Position numbers and translations under genes: made by a program
Origin: Planctomycetota bacterium
GTDB lineage: Bacteria > Planctomycetota > Planctomycetia > Pirellulales > Pirellulaceae
Direction: 5' to 3'
NCBI GenBank assembly: GCA_029259935.1
Contig: JAJDEH010000400.1
Coordinates: forward strand, 1-34,046
Length of the DNA: 34,046 bases
Shown: positions 17,027 through 24,832 of the stretch, in pieces
How the letters are laid out: each line of letters opens with the position of its first letter
Numbering within the stretch: position 1 is the first letter of the stretch
Notes under the pieces: generated by a model
Databases searched by the model: none
Told to the model about the DNA's origin: nothing
What the model saw: only the letters and a program-made list of their open reading frames with translations

Positions 17027-18901
17027 ATGATCATGCCACGAATTTTGTTGGCCGCCGCGTTGTTGCTTGCTCTTGTTGCTGGCAGCGCCGTGGCCGAGGA
17101 AGCCGGCGACAAACAAAAGGCGGCCGCCGGCGCGAATTCCGCGGCGCAAATCGCGTCGGGTTTGAAGACGCTCGACTGGATCATCATCGCCGTCTATGGC
17201 GCGGGCACTATTGCGCTGGGTGTTTACTTCAGCCGACAACAAGAGACCACCAAGGATTACTTTGTCGGCGGCGGCAACATCAATCCATTTCTGATCGGCA
17301 TTTCGCTATTCGCGACGTTGCTCAGTACCATTTCGTACCGCTCGATGCCGGGCGAGTCGCTGGGCAAGGGTCCCGTGAATCTGTTGGGCATGTTGGCTTT
17401 GCCCTTGGTGTACGTCGTCATCGCCTACGGTTTCATACCGGCCTATATGAAACAGCGCGTGACCAGCGCGTATGAACTGTTGGAAGCGCGACTGGGGCTC
17501 AGCGTTCGACTGCTGGGCGCGTCGATGTTTTTGGCGCTGCGACTGGTGTGGATGACCCTGCTGGTCTACTTGGCCGCTCAGGCGATGGCCGTGATGATCA
17601 ATATCGATTATTGGATCGTCGACTTCAGCGACTGGTCGATGCAATCGATGCGCTTTAGCAACGCCAAGGATCCATCCGAATTGCCAGGAATCTTTCGTTG
17701 GGACGGGTCGACCTTGTTGGTGTCCAGCATTTCGGTGATTGTCCTGTTCACTTGTGTCGTGTCGATCATCTACACCACGTTGGGCGGGCTGCGAGCCGTG
17801 GTGGTGACCGACTTCATGCAAACCGTGCTGCTGTTTGGCGGGGCACTGCTGGTGATCGCCACCGTAACTTGGGATTTCGGCGGCTTTGGCTGGGTTCCCA
17901 CCAAATGGCAGCCTCATTGGGATACGCAACCGGTCATCAGTTTTGATCCACGAACGCGCATCACGGTCGTCGGATCGATCCTGGCGTTGTTCGTTTGGTA
18001 TGTGGGAACCGCGGCCGGCGATCAGACTTCGGTCCAACGCTTCATGGCGACCCGTGATGTCCGGGCGGCTCGACGCGCCTTTGCCACGCAGTTAATTGTC
18101 GGGGCCACGATCGGCTTGACTTTGTACGCCGTTGGATTCGCCTTGCTCGGATTTTTCCAGCAACACCCCGAGGCGATGCCGAGCGACATGTCGATCGACA
18201 AGAATGCCGACGATTTGTTTCCCCGTTTCATCGCCTATCACTTGCCAATCGGAATCTCGGGGTTGGTCGTGGCCGCACTGTTCGCGGCCGGCATGAGCAG
18301 CATTGATTCAGGAGTCAACTCGATTGCAGCCGTCGTATCGACCGACTTTTTGGGACGCTTGGGGTGGCAGGCCGACACGGAAAAAGGAGCGGTCCGCACG
18401 GCTCAGATGCTGGCGCTGGTGATCGGAGTGGTTGTCGTGTTGGGAAGCACGTTCATGAAATACATTCCGGGCAACATCACGGAGGTGACCGGTAAAACGG
18501 TGAATCTTCCCACCGTGCCGATCTTCTGCCTGTTCTTCTTCGCGTTGTTCGTTCCGTTTGCCAGGCCGTCAGGCGTGTGGGCCGGCGCGATTTGCGGCAC
18601 TATCGTCGCCTCGGCGATCGCCTTTTCCGGACCATTGGTCGTCTTTCTGGCGACCAACTACGACGTGGATCCGGATGTCTTTGGAGTCGAATTGACCGAA
18701 AAGAACAACATACTGGTAACGGCGGTGACGGAGACCGATCCCGAAACGGGCGCACTGGTGCTTGATCCCAAGACGAACGAACCGGTACTCACGCCCCGCG
18801 ATCCCATTACTTTTCAATGGATGGGACCCATTGCGCTAATCGTAAATATCTTAGTCGGCCTAGTAGTAAGCTTGCTGGTAGGTCGTTTTCGGCGAAAGTG
18901 A
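17027..18901 (+). CDS. Sodium/solute symporter (SSS family)
   Basis: The 624-residue inner-membrane protein belongs to the SSS/SLC5 family. After an N-terminal leader (MIMPRILLAAALLLALVAGS), possibly cleaved, and a short polar stretch, there are about 13 hydrophobic helices. Family hallmarks are DYFVGGGNINPFLIGISLFA and TISYRSMPGE in the first core helices, GFIPAYMKQRVTSAYELLEA, GGLRAVVVTDFMQ, DQTSVQRFMATRD, and AAGMSSIDSGVNSIAAVVST, the Ser/Ser-rich helix linked to Na+ coordination. Proteins of this class take up sugars, sugar acids or other small organics. Its position 27 bp after a secreted PQQ propeller suggests uptake of that protein's ligand or product. The stop lies one base from the stop of the convergent dehydrogenase gene. 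An ATG two codons later is an alternative start. Confidence 0.93.
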   Translation: MIMPRILLAAALLLALVAGSAVAEEAGDKQKAAAGANSAAQIASGLKTLDWIIIAVYGAGTIALGVYFSRQQETTKDYFVGGGNINPFLIGISLFATLLSTISYRSMPGESLGKGPVNLLGMLALPLVYVVIAYGFIPAYMKQRVTSAYELLEARLGLSVRLLGASMFLALRLVWMTLLVYLAAQAMAVMINIDYWIVDFSDWSMQSMRFSNAKDPSELPGIFRWDGSTLLVSSISVIVLFTCVVSIIYTTLGGLRAVVVTDFMQTVLLFGGALLVIATVTWDFGGFGWVPTKWQPHWDTQPVISFDPRTRITVVGSILALFVWYVGTAAGDQTSVQRFMATRDVRAARRAFATQLIVGATIGLTLYAVGFALLGFFQQHPEAMPSDMSIDKNADDLFPRFIAYHLPIGISGLVVAALFAAGMSSIDSGVNSIAAVVSTDFLGRLGWQADTEKGAVRTAQMLALVIGVVVVLGSTFMKYIPGNITEVTGKTVNLPTVPIFCLFFFALFVPFARPSGVWAGAICGTIVASAIAFSGPLVVFLATNYDVDPDVFGVELTEKNNILVTAVTETDPETGALVLDPKTNEPVLTPRDPITFQWMGPIALIVNILVGLVVSLLVGRFRRK

Positions 18902-18902
18902 C

Positions 18903-19856
18903 CTACTTCAAGTTCGTCACATTTTCTGGCATCTTTCCCGACAATCGATCGGCAACTTGACGGGCCGCCCGCGTACGCAGTTCGACCAGCGATTCGGTCG
19001 ACATGAAGGCGGCATGCGGCGTGACGATCACGCGAGGATCGTTGTATGGCGGTTGCGAAAGATCCGGCGGTTCCGGGCTTTGCACATCGAGGGCGGCACC
19101 GGCGAGCGAATCGCATTTCAGCGCCGCCGCCAGGGCGGCGTGGTCAATCAAATCGCCTCGCGCGGTGTTGATCAGAAACGCGGTCGGCTGCATCATCTCC
19201 AGTTCTTCCGCGCTGATGATGTGCCGCGTCTGTTGGTTCAGCGGCAGATGCAGCGAAACGTAATCACTGCGGGCCAGCAGTTCGTTTAGCGGACAAAACT
19301 CGGCAACGTCCGTCGAATCCGTGTGGCTGCGGCTGGTCGCGATCACATCCAAGCCCAACGCGCGTGCCTTGGCCGCCACCGCGCGGCCGATCTTGCCCAG
19401 ACCGACAATTCCCAGCGTCTGGCCAGCCAACCGGCGCAGTTGCGTGCCCGCCTGTAAGTCGTAGCGTCCGCTTTTCGTCTCCCAGTGATAAAAGGCGACC
19501 TTGCGGGCCAGCGAGAGTACTAGCGCGAGCGTGTGTTCGGCGACCTCTGCGAGGCAATAGTCCGGCACGTTGGTAACCGGAATACCGCGCTCGGTGCAGT
19601 ACGCAACATCAATGTTGTCCAGCCCGATGCCCAGGCGAGCCACGATTTGACATTCCTCGGCGGCGGCAATCACCGGCTTGGTCAGGTTGGCCCAACAAGT
19701 CAGAATCGCATCCACGCCGGCCGCCAGATTGGCCAGTGTTGCCTCGTCTTGTTGCTCGGCCACGACGAGTTCCGCGTCGACGGCGGAAAGCACCTGGCGC
19801 TCGATTTCCACGTCCGCCCAGGCGTAGTCGGTCAACAGGACACGGTATGCGGGCAT
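18903..19856 (-). CDS. D-2-hydroxyacid dehydrogenase, C-terminal-binding-protein type
   Basis: The start at 19856 gives MPAYRVLLTDYAWADVEIER; longer versions would overlap the upstream gene. The 317-residue protein is a cytoplasmic NAD(P)-dependent D-isomer-specific 2-hydroxyacid dehydrogenase. The nucleotide site is GIVGLGKIGRAV (G152, G154, G157). The catalytic triad is visible: Arg233 in NTARGD, Glu262 in LDVQSPEPP, and His281 in VTPHAAF. The opening LLTDYAW and the NVPDYCLAEVAEHTLAL stretch match the CtBP-like branch rather than SerA. Substrate specificity is not readable; 2-keto or 2-hydroxy acids from sugar acids would fit the neighbourhood. The start lies five bases after the stop of the beta-helix gene, so the two are probably co-transcribed and translationally coupled. 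Confidence 0.93.
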   Translation of the reverse strand: MPAYRVLLTDYAWADVEIERQVLSAVDAELVVAEQQDEATLANLAAGVDAILTCWANLTKPVIAAAEECQIVARLGIGLDNIDVAYCTERGIPVTNVPDYCLAEVAEHTLALVLSLARKVAFYHWETKSGRYDLQAGTQLRRLAGQTLGIVGLGKIGRAVAAKARALGLDVIATSRSHTDSTDVAEFCPLNELLARSDYVSLHLPLNQQTRHIISAEELEMMQPTAFLINTARGDLIDHAALAAALKCDSLAGAALDVQSPEPPDLSQPPYNDPRVIVTPHAAFMSTESLVELRTRAARQVADRLSGKMPENVTNLK

Positions 19857-19861
19857 CGAGC

Positions 19862-21754
19862 TCACGCTTCTTTCTTGAGAATGCCGGACATGCCGATTAC
19901 AAACAGCGGAACGGCAATCCAGCTTAGCAGCGACACGACCATTGCGTACGCCGCGTAACTGATCCCCAGCGGTATTCCCATGCAGTCGATTGCTTTCGAG
20001 GACGGCTGCCACTCATCGTCGACCATCAACAAGAACATGGGCAGATTCGTCCGCAGTGCCATCGACGCGGCCTCCGTCAGACCCCAGTCACTATCTGCGG
20101 GAATAATCGTAGCCAGTTGCGTCGCATCCGGGTACTTTGGCACGTCGCGGTGTACGGATTGCGGGTTACGGAAGATCAACAAACTCAGCAGCAAGATGGG
20201 GATAAAGTAGAAAATCAGCGGCCGATACCAGTGGATGCCATAGCCAATCGTGGCATCTAGTAATCCATCACCAAGGCGGCGCAACATCCCCTTGCGGCCT
20301 TCCCACCGATCGCGGCGGCGCATCGCCAAATAGACACGGTTCGCGGCCGAATGATTGCCGTGGTTGCGGAGCCAGTCTTCCATGAAGACATAGGTACTGG
20401 CCTGAAACGAACTGCTGGCGGCCAGCCAACCCAGATAGTTATCCTTGGGCAGCGTCAATTGCTGAAACTGAAAGCCTTCGAGTTCCACTTGCTTGGGCAC
20501 GGACTGCTGCAGGTTCAAATGCGTGACTTCGGCCAACGAGAGCTTAACGGCTTGATCGGCGGTCGTTCTTCCGTCCAGTTCCAGACGTCCGATCTTCGCC
20601 GCTTCCGCGTCGAGCAAGCCGTCAAACTCAACGCGGTGTTCCTCATTGCTCCGGATTGCCAAATCGTCAATGCGTGCGTTCTGCAAATAGACGGCTCCGG
20701 ATACTTGAACCGCCGTTAGATCGACGCCGCCGTTGACCTTGGCTCCGACCAGCCACAATTGCCCGCCGATTTCCGTGCGAAAGCCATCTTGCGGACAAGC
20801 TTGCACGCCGCCGTCAATTTCCGCATGTTGCAGCACGACGTTTCCCGCCAGCTTCGCGCCGGTCAGCGAAAGTTGGCTGCCGATATCGACGGCGGATAGC
20901 CAAAAACGCCCGCCGACTTCGGCACGCTGTCCTTCTTCAACTCGACAAAAGAAGCCGCCTTTGATTTCCGCCGATTCGGCCAGTACGTCGCCCGCAACTT
21001 TCGCCCCGCCAAGATCGACCGATCCGGATACGGCCGCCCCCGTCAACCAGACATTCCCGCCGACTTCGACGCGCTGTCCGTCTTGAGGCCGACAGAAGAG
21101 CCCGCCTTGAAGCCGAGCATCTTCCAGCAGCAAGTCGCCCCCAATCGACGCTCCGCTCAGGTCAACCAAGTCGCCCACTTGCACGCCAAACATCCACGCG
21201 GTGCCGGTGATCGTGGCCCGCTTTCCCTTATGGGGCCGCAGAAACAAATTGCCCGCCAGCCGCGCGTTTTGCAAACTGAGATCACCCGCGACCCGTGCGC
21301 CGCTAAAGTCCATTTGCCCCTCGACGCGCGCTCCACGAAAGTTCAGCTTACCGTCGGCGTCCAGCCCAGCGGCCGACAGATTCCCGGCCACGTGCAACTG
21401 CTCCAACGACGCCCCCTCGGCCGGCACGCCACGGATCACCACGCCGTCCATCAACAACTGCCCGCCGACCCGAGTGCCAAACAGCCGCAAGTCACGTTCA
21501 AATCGGCACCCCGTCAGCGTCAACGACTTAGAAAAATGAGCTTCACTGGCGTCGACCTTCCCGCGAAAAACACAGCGGTTGAACGCCACTTTCGGAGCAA
21601 ACGTAAGCGACCGCAAATCCAAATCGCCTTCGACAATCGCATCCCGCAAAGTAAAGGCATCGTTAGATTGATCCGCATACTTACGTAAAGATGCCAGCAG
21701 TTCAGCCGCGCCGACGTGGTTCGTGGAGGATGGTTTGTCAGGATTCATGGTCAT
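19862..21754 (-). CDS. Beta-helix (pentapeptide-like) protein with C-terminal two-helix membrane module
   Basis: The 630-residue protein lacks a signal peptide. After a helical start (about 12-35), residues about 40-440 form a long solenoid with the pattern G-x-(L/V)-x-L-x-x-A-x-(L/V)-x-G, for example GARVEGQMDFSGARVAGDLS. Every 55-60 residues it is interrupted by a basic/acidic turn such as RPQDGQRVEVGGNVWL, so it also has a longer supra-repeat. A soluble helical part (about 450-500, NRVYLAMRRRDRWEGRK) leads to a membrane helix (511-528, PLIFYFIPILLLSLLIF), a hydrophobic loop (about 560-577) and a last membrane helix (597-624). This order resembles pentapeptide-repeat proteins ending in an Ion_trans_2 module, but the TxGYG filter is missing. 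Function is unknown. It is probably co-transcribed with the dehydrogenase. ATGs at 21754 and 21748 are both possible. Confidence 0.85.
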   Translation of the reverse strand: MTMNPDKPSSTNHVGAAELLASLRKYADQSNDAFTLRDAIVEGDLDLRSLTFAPKVAFNRCVFRGKVDASEAHFSKSLTLTGCRFERDLRLFGTRVGGQLLMDGVVIRGVPAEGASLEQLHVAGNLSAAGLDADGKLNFRGARVEGQMDFSGARVAGDLSLQNARLAGNLFLRPHKGKRATITGTAWMFGVQVGDLVDLSGASIGGDLLLEDARLQGGLFCRPQDGQRVEVGGNVWLTGAAVSGSVDLGGAKVAGDVLAESAEIKGGFFCRVEEGQRAEVGGRFWLSAVDIGSQLSLTGAKLAGNVVLQHAEIDGGVQACPQDGFRTEIGGQLWLVGAKVNGGVDLTAVQVSGAVYLQNARIDDLAIRSNEEHRVEFDGLLDAEAAKIGRLELDGRTTADQAVKLSLAEVTHLNLQQSVPKQVELEGFQFQQLTLPKDNYLGWLAASSSFQASTYVFMEDWLRNHGNHSAANRVYLAMRRRDRWEGRKGMLRRLGDGLLDATIGYGIHWYRPLIFYFIPILLLSLLIFRNPQSVHRDVPKYPDATQLATIIPADSDWGLTEAASMALRTNLPMFLLMVDDEWQPSSKAIDCMGIPLGISYAAYAMVVSLLSWIAVPLFVIGMSGILKKEA

Positions 21755-22198
21755 CGTCGCTACTAGGATGAGAGATCCGGGGTACTAGCGCCTCGCCAAG
21801 CGGGTTGCGTAGGAACGGACGACCGCTGGCAGCAACCAATCATAGTGGAGATGGGCGGCAGTTGCATGGCCCGGACCTTGAAGCGTCTGTCAAGATTCCA
21901 TGAATCAGCCGCAGCCATATTAGCCCTGCGCTTCCGCGCGGGTCGCTCAGCCTCCATCCCTCCCGATCGCCCTCCCCCGTACCGAAAGAGCCGGAGGGGA
22001 GGCACATGGGCGCTATTGAGAAACGACTTCGGTTCCGTCTCTTGACTTTCGCACCGAGCAGGCGAATACTTACGGCGCATTGGTCGAGAGAACATCAGAC
22101 CGGCTTCACGGCACCGTTCCTCTCGGCATTTTTTTTGCGCGGTGGGAACCAAGGATGGCTGTTCGTTGTCGAAATATTAGATAGAGGAGGACCAGCGA
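21755..22198. other. Divergent intergenic region with GC-rich hairpin
   Basis: No gene is supported in these 444 bases. A hairpin with 7-base arms CCTCCCC (21971-21977) and GGGGAGG (21996-22002) is present. A run of eight T lies at 22129-22136, but no stable stem ends at it. The plus-strand gene has a strong ribosome-binding site, GAGGAGG, at 22184-22190. Promoters for both divergent genes should be here. Confidence 0.4.
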
Positions 22199-22471
22199 AT
22201 GCGAATCTGCGAGGTGTGCAAAAAGATGATCGAGCCGGAGCGGGCGGAACTGCTGTTGGACACGCACCTGTGTACCCAGCACGGGCGGGAAATCGAAAGG
22301 TACGGTGGGGAGTTCAAAGTGTCGATGTCCCAAGAAAGGACCTCGAAGCCGGGCAGTCTCAAAATCAACTACGGGGGCGTCTCGACCCGCAAAAAGCGAA
22401 ACCAGCGGGCCATCGACAGCCTGCGAGAGGACTTCCTCAGCCAGGGCGACGACACTTATTCGGCCCACTAA
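22199..22471 (+). CDS. Small DksA/TraR-type zinc-finger protein
   Basis: The 90-residue protein is preceded by GAGGAGG eight bases from the ATG, the strongest ribosome-binding site noticed in the window. Its N-terminus, RICEVCKKMIEPERAELL then THLCTQHGREIERY, has the spacing of the DksA/TraR C4 zinc finger (C-x2-C-x17-C-x2-C), including the I-x-P-E-R helix after the first pair. Here the ligands would be Cys4, Cys7, Cys25 and His28, the last Cys being replaced by His. The coiled-coil domain that lets DksA enter the RNA polymerase secondary channel is absent. Instead the tail is basic and Ser/Thr-rich (GGVSTRKKRNQRAIDSLRED) and ends in Asp/His. It may be a nucleic-acid or protein-binding regulator; no target is evident. 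DksA kinship is inferred from spacing only. Confidence 0.8.
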   Translation: MRICEVCKKMIEPERAELLLDTHLCTQHGREIERYGGEFKVSMSQERTSKPGSLKINYGGVSTRKKRNQRAIDSLREDFLSQGDDTYSAH

Positions 22472-22493
22472 CGAGACGCCCGAAACTTGTGGT

Positions 22494-22510
22494 GCAGGCG
22501 TCCCACCTGC
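22494..22510. repeat. Short palindrome between zinc-finger and cupredoxin genes
   Basis: GCAGG (22494-22498) and CCTGC (22506-22510) form a 5-bp stem with a 7-base loop, set in GC-rich sequence 20 bases after the zinc-finger gene. No T-run follows. It may be a weak transcript-end structure or a dispersed palindrome; evidence is thin. Confidence 0.3.
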
Positions 22511-22667
22511 CGCGGACGCGACGACCGCCCGGCGATGCGGCCACTGATAATTCCAGCGAGCTTGGCCGCGCCACGCTGGTTTTCGTTTCAAGCCACCCCA
22601 GAAATGTAGTAAGATTTCTTGCGAATCTTTTTGGTGGCTCATTCCTCGAAACGGGAGTTCAAATTCC

Positions 22668-23456
22668 ATGGCCCTCCTCCATCGGACCTTGTTGACGACG
22701 TTGTTGATGATTGCATTCTCGTTGAGTTCCGCGACGGCGGCCGAGTGGGGAGATCTGACAGGTAGATTCGTCTATAAGGGCAAACCGCCTGCACGCAAGG
22801 AACTCGACCTAAAAGGGGACGAATACTGCGGACCGTTCAAGCCGCTCGACCCGTTTCTGATTGTCGACAAAGACGGCGGAATTCAGAACGTGATCGCCAG
22901 CCTGTATGTGAACTACAAGCTGGGCGGCAAGCCGCCCACGCCGCACCCGTCATTCAATGCAACCGCCGACGCCAAGGTTGTCCTGGATAATACCAAGTGC
23001 CAGTTCGAACCGCATGTTGCGTTTATCCGGGTGTCCCAGACGGTGATTCTGCGCAACTCGGACAATGTGGGACACAATGTGAATTTCAGCGCTTTTACAA
23101 ACCCGTCGTTTAACATCGTGATCCCGGCTAAATCGCAGGTGACGCGTAAGTTCAGCTTGGTTGAACGAAATCCGGCAAACATCTCATGCAATATACATCC
23201 TTGGATGACGGCTCAAATCGTCATTCGTGACCACCCCTATGTCGCGATCACGGATGAAAAGGGGAAATTCACGATCAAGAATCTCCCCGCGGGCCAACAC
23301 ACCTTTCAGTTTCGGCACGCGGCGGGCTACATCCAAGAAGTCGAACAGGCCGGCAAGGCGAAGGTCTGGAAAAGAGGGCGTCCGCAACTGCGAATCGAAG
23401 CCGGCAAAGTGACGGATCTGGGTGACGTCGTCGTACTGCCCAAACTGTTTAACTAG
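22668..23456 (+). CDS. Exported cupredoxin-like protein with carboxypeptidase-regulatory-like domain
   Basis: The 262-residue protein has a signal peptide (to about residue 25, SATAAEW) and GGAG ten bases upstream of the ATG. The family is usually annotated as methylamine utilization protein or plastocyanin-like. Residues about 28-75 form an N-terminal beta segment (GDLTGRFVYKGKPPARKELD). Residues about 100-187 look like a type I copper fold: His136 (DNVGHNVNF) and the ligand loop CNIHPWM with Cys174, His177 and Met180, a complete His-Cys-His-Met set. Residues about 190-255 (AITDEKGKFTIKNLPAGQHT) match carboxypeptidase-regulatory-like beta-sandwich repeats. It would carry electrons or bind copper in the periplasm. 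No methylamine dehydrogenase gene is nearby, so a link to methylamine is not supported. The partner could be one of the multihaem or PQQ-type proteins, but this is inference. Confidence 0.9.
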   Translation: MALLHRTLLTTLLMIAFSLSSATAAEWGDLTGRFVYKGKPPARKELDLKGDEYCGPFKPLDPFLIVDKDGGIQNVIASLYVNYKLGGKPPTPHPSFNATADAKVVLDNTKCQFEPHVAFIRVSQTVILRNSDNVGHNVNFSAFTNPSFNIVIPAKSQVTRKFSLVERNPANISCNIHPWMTAQIVIRDHPYVAITDEKGKFTIKNLPAGQHTFQFRHAAGYIQEVEQAGKAKVWKRGRPQLRIEAGKVTDLGDVVVLPKLFN

Positions 23457-23737
23457 GTCAACGGGTAGTGCAGTGAAACGGCGAAAGTTGGGATGCCGTC
23501 GTTACTGTTGACGACGCAAGTGGTCTAGACGCAGTTCCGGCTGCTGTTGGGCACGCCACGATTCTCCTTGGGTCGCGAAAGAACAGCGGCCTGCTGGGGG
23601 CTCAATTACCAAAGCGGGCCCACACTGCATTAGACCCTCAATTCGTTTCCTGACGTGCTTGCACTTGGTAAGATCATGCGACCCTCCAACCAAATCTTTC
23701 AGGCATGACAAACACCGGCAACCGCCGGGGAGTTGAA

Positions 23738-24643
23738 ATGACGGTAACGAATTACAAACGGGCAGTCGCGGTACTTTTCTCCCTGCTTTCATGCCTCCTG
23801 GCCTGCACGGTTGTGGGCTGCTTGCAAGAGCGCGAAAGCACACAAGACAACGATGTATCATTTCTGGTCCGCCGATCAAGCTTCAAGACCAAGCTCCATT
23901 CGCCGGGCCCCTCGCCACAATCCTGGAGACGTGAGGAACCTCCGCAAGGAATCCGCGAAGTCATCTATCCATCCGGAGACCTGCAGCTCAAGGCGTGGGT
24001 GCATGTCCCCAACTTGGAAGAAGCGAAAAAACATCCGGCGCTCGTATTCTTCCACGGCGGCTTCGCCTTCGGAGCCAGTGACCTGCACGACTGCCAGCCC
24101 TTCATCGACGCGGGATTTGTTGTCATGACGCCCTGGCTGCGCGGGGAAAACGGCCTTCCCGGAAACTTCGAAACGTTTTATGGAGAACTCGACGACGCCG
24201 TAGCCGCTGTTCGTTGGCTGAGCAACGAGCCGTACGTCGACGCCGAGCAGATCTACACGTTTGGCCATAGTTCAGGCGGTGTGCTGTCAGCGATGCTGTC
24301 GCTGATGGATGATATCCCGATTCAACATGGCGGCAGTTCTGGAGGATTGTACGGTACCGATATTTTCGACTTCATCGGCAAAGAGAGAGTTGCCTTCGAT
24401 TTGACCAATCCGACCGAACGCGAACTTCGCGTCCTACCGGGCAATATTCGCTGGATGAAGCGACCGCACTACGCATACATCGGCAGGAGTGACGATGGAG
24501 TAATGGGCGGTGTCAGAGCGGCACGGCGTGAGATCGCCGACGGTGATGGTCAATTGGAAATCATCATGATTCATGGAGACCACTCTTCGAGCTACTCGAC
24601 AGCCATGCGTAAGTATCTGGAATTCATCGAAAGCCATCCCTGA
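23738..24643 (+). CDS. Lipoprotein alpha/beta hydrolase (dienelactone hydrolase/S9-like)
   Basis: The start at 23738 has GGGGAG five bases upstream and gives a lipoprotein leader ending TVVGC (Cys28). An earlier ATG at 23705 lacks these features. The 301-residue product is an alpha/beta hydrolase. It has the oxyanion motif FFHGGFAFG (about 104-112), the nucleophile elbow FGHSSGG with Ser178, and a candidate catalytic His282 in IHGDHSSSY near the C-terminus. The acid residue is not assigned with certainty. Esterase or peptidase activity cannot be separated from sequence. A membrane-anchored periplasmic enzyme acting on acylated sugars or short peptides would be reasonable. It stands alone, 281 bp after the cupredoxin gene and convergent with the polytopic membrane protein. 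Confidence 0.88.
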   Translation: MTVTNYKRAVAVLFSLLSCLLACTVVGCLQERESTQDNDVSFLVRRSSFKTKLHSPGPSPQSWRREEPPQGIREVIYPSGDLQLKAWVHVPNLEEAKKHPALVFFHGGFAFGASDLHDCQPFIDAGFVVMTPWLRGENGLPGNFETFYGELDDAVAAVRWLSNEPYVDAEQIYTFGHSSGGVLSAMLSLMDDIPIQHGGSSGGLYGTDIFDFIGKERVAFDLTNPTERELRVLPGNIRWMKRPHYAYIGRSDDGVMGGVRAARREIADGDGQLEIIMIHGDHSSSYSTAMRKYLEFIESHP

Positions 24644-24832
24644 TATCACGGAGCGAGTGTTCCGGCGGCTAAGTTAGCGCCTTCACCTGGCAGACAATCA
24701 GACGGCAACTGAGTGAATACATGGCGGTGGGTCGTACTCTTCAAGGGCTGCGGGACCAATTGGAAAGGCGAGTGGCAAGAACGCGATTGCAAGCAAGGGT
24801 CAAGAAAAACAACAGTGAAATTCGTTAGTGAT

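Noticed and set aside
22121..22140. Eight-T run as an intrinsic terminator
   Set aside because: No stable stem ends directly before it, and no gene upstream on that strand would need it.
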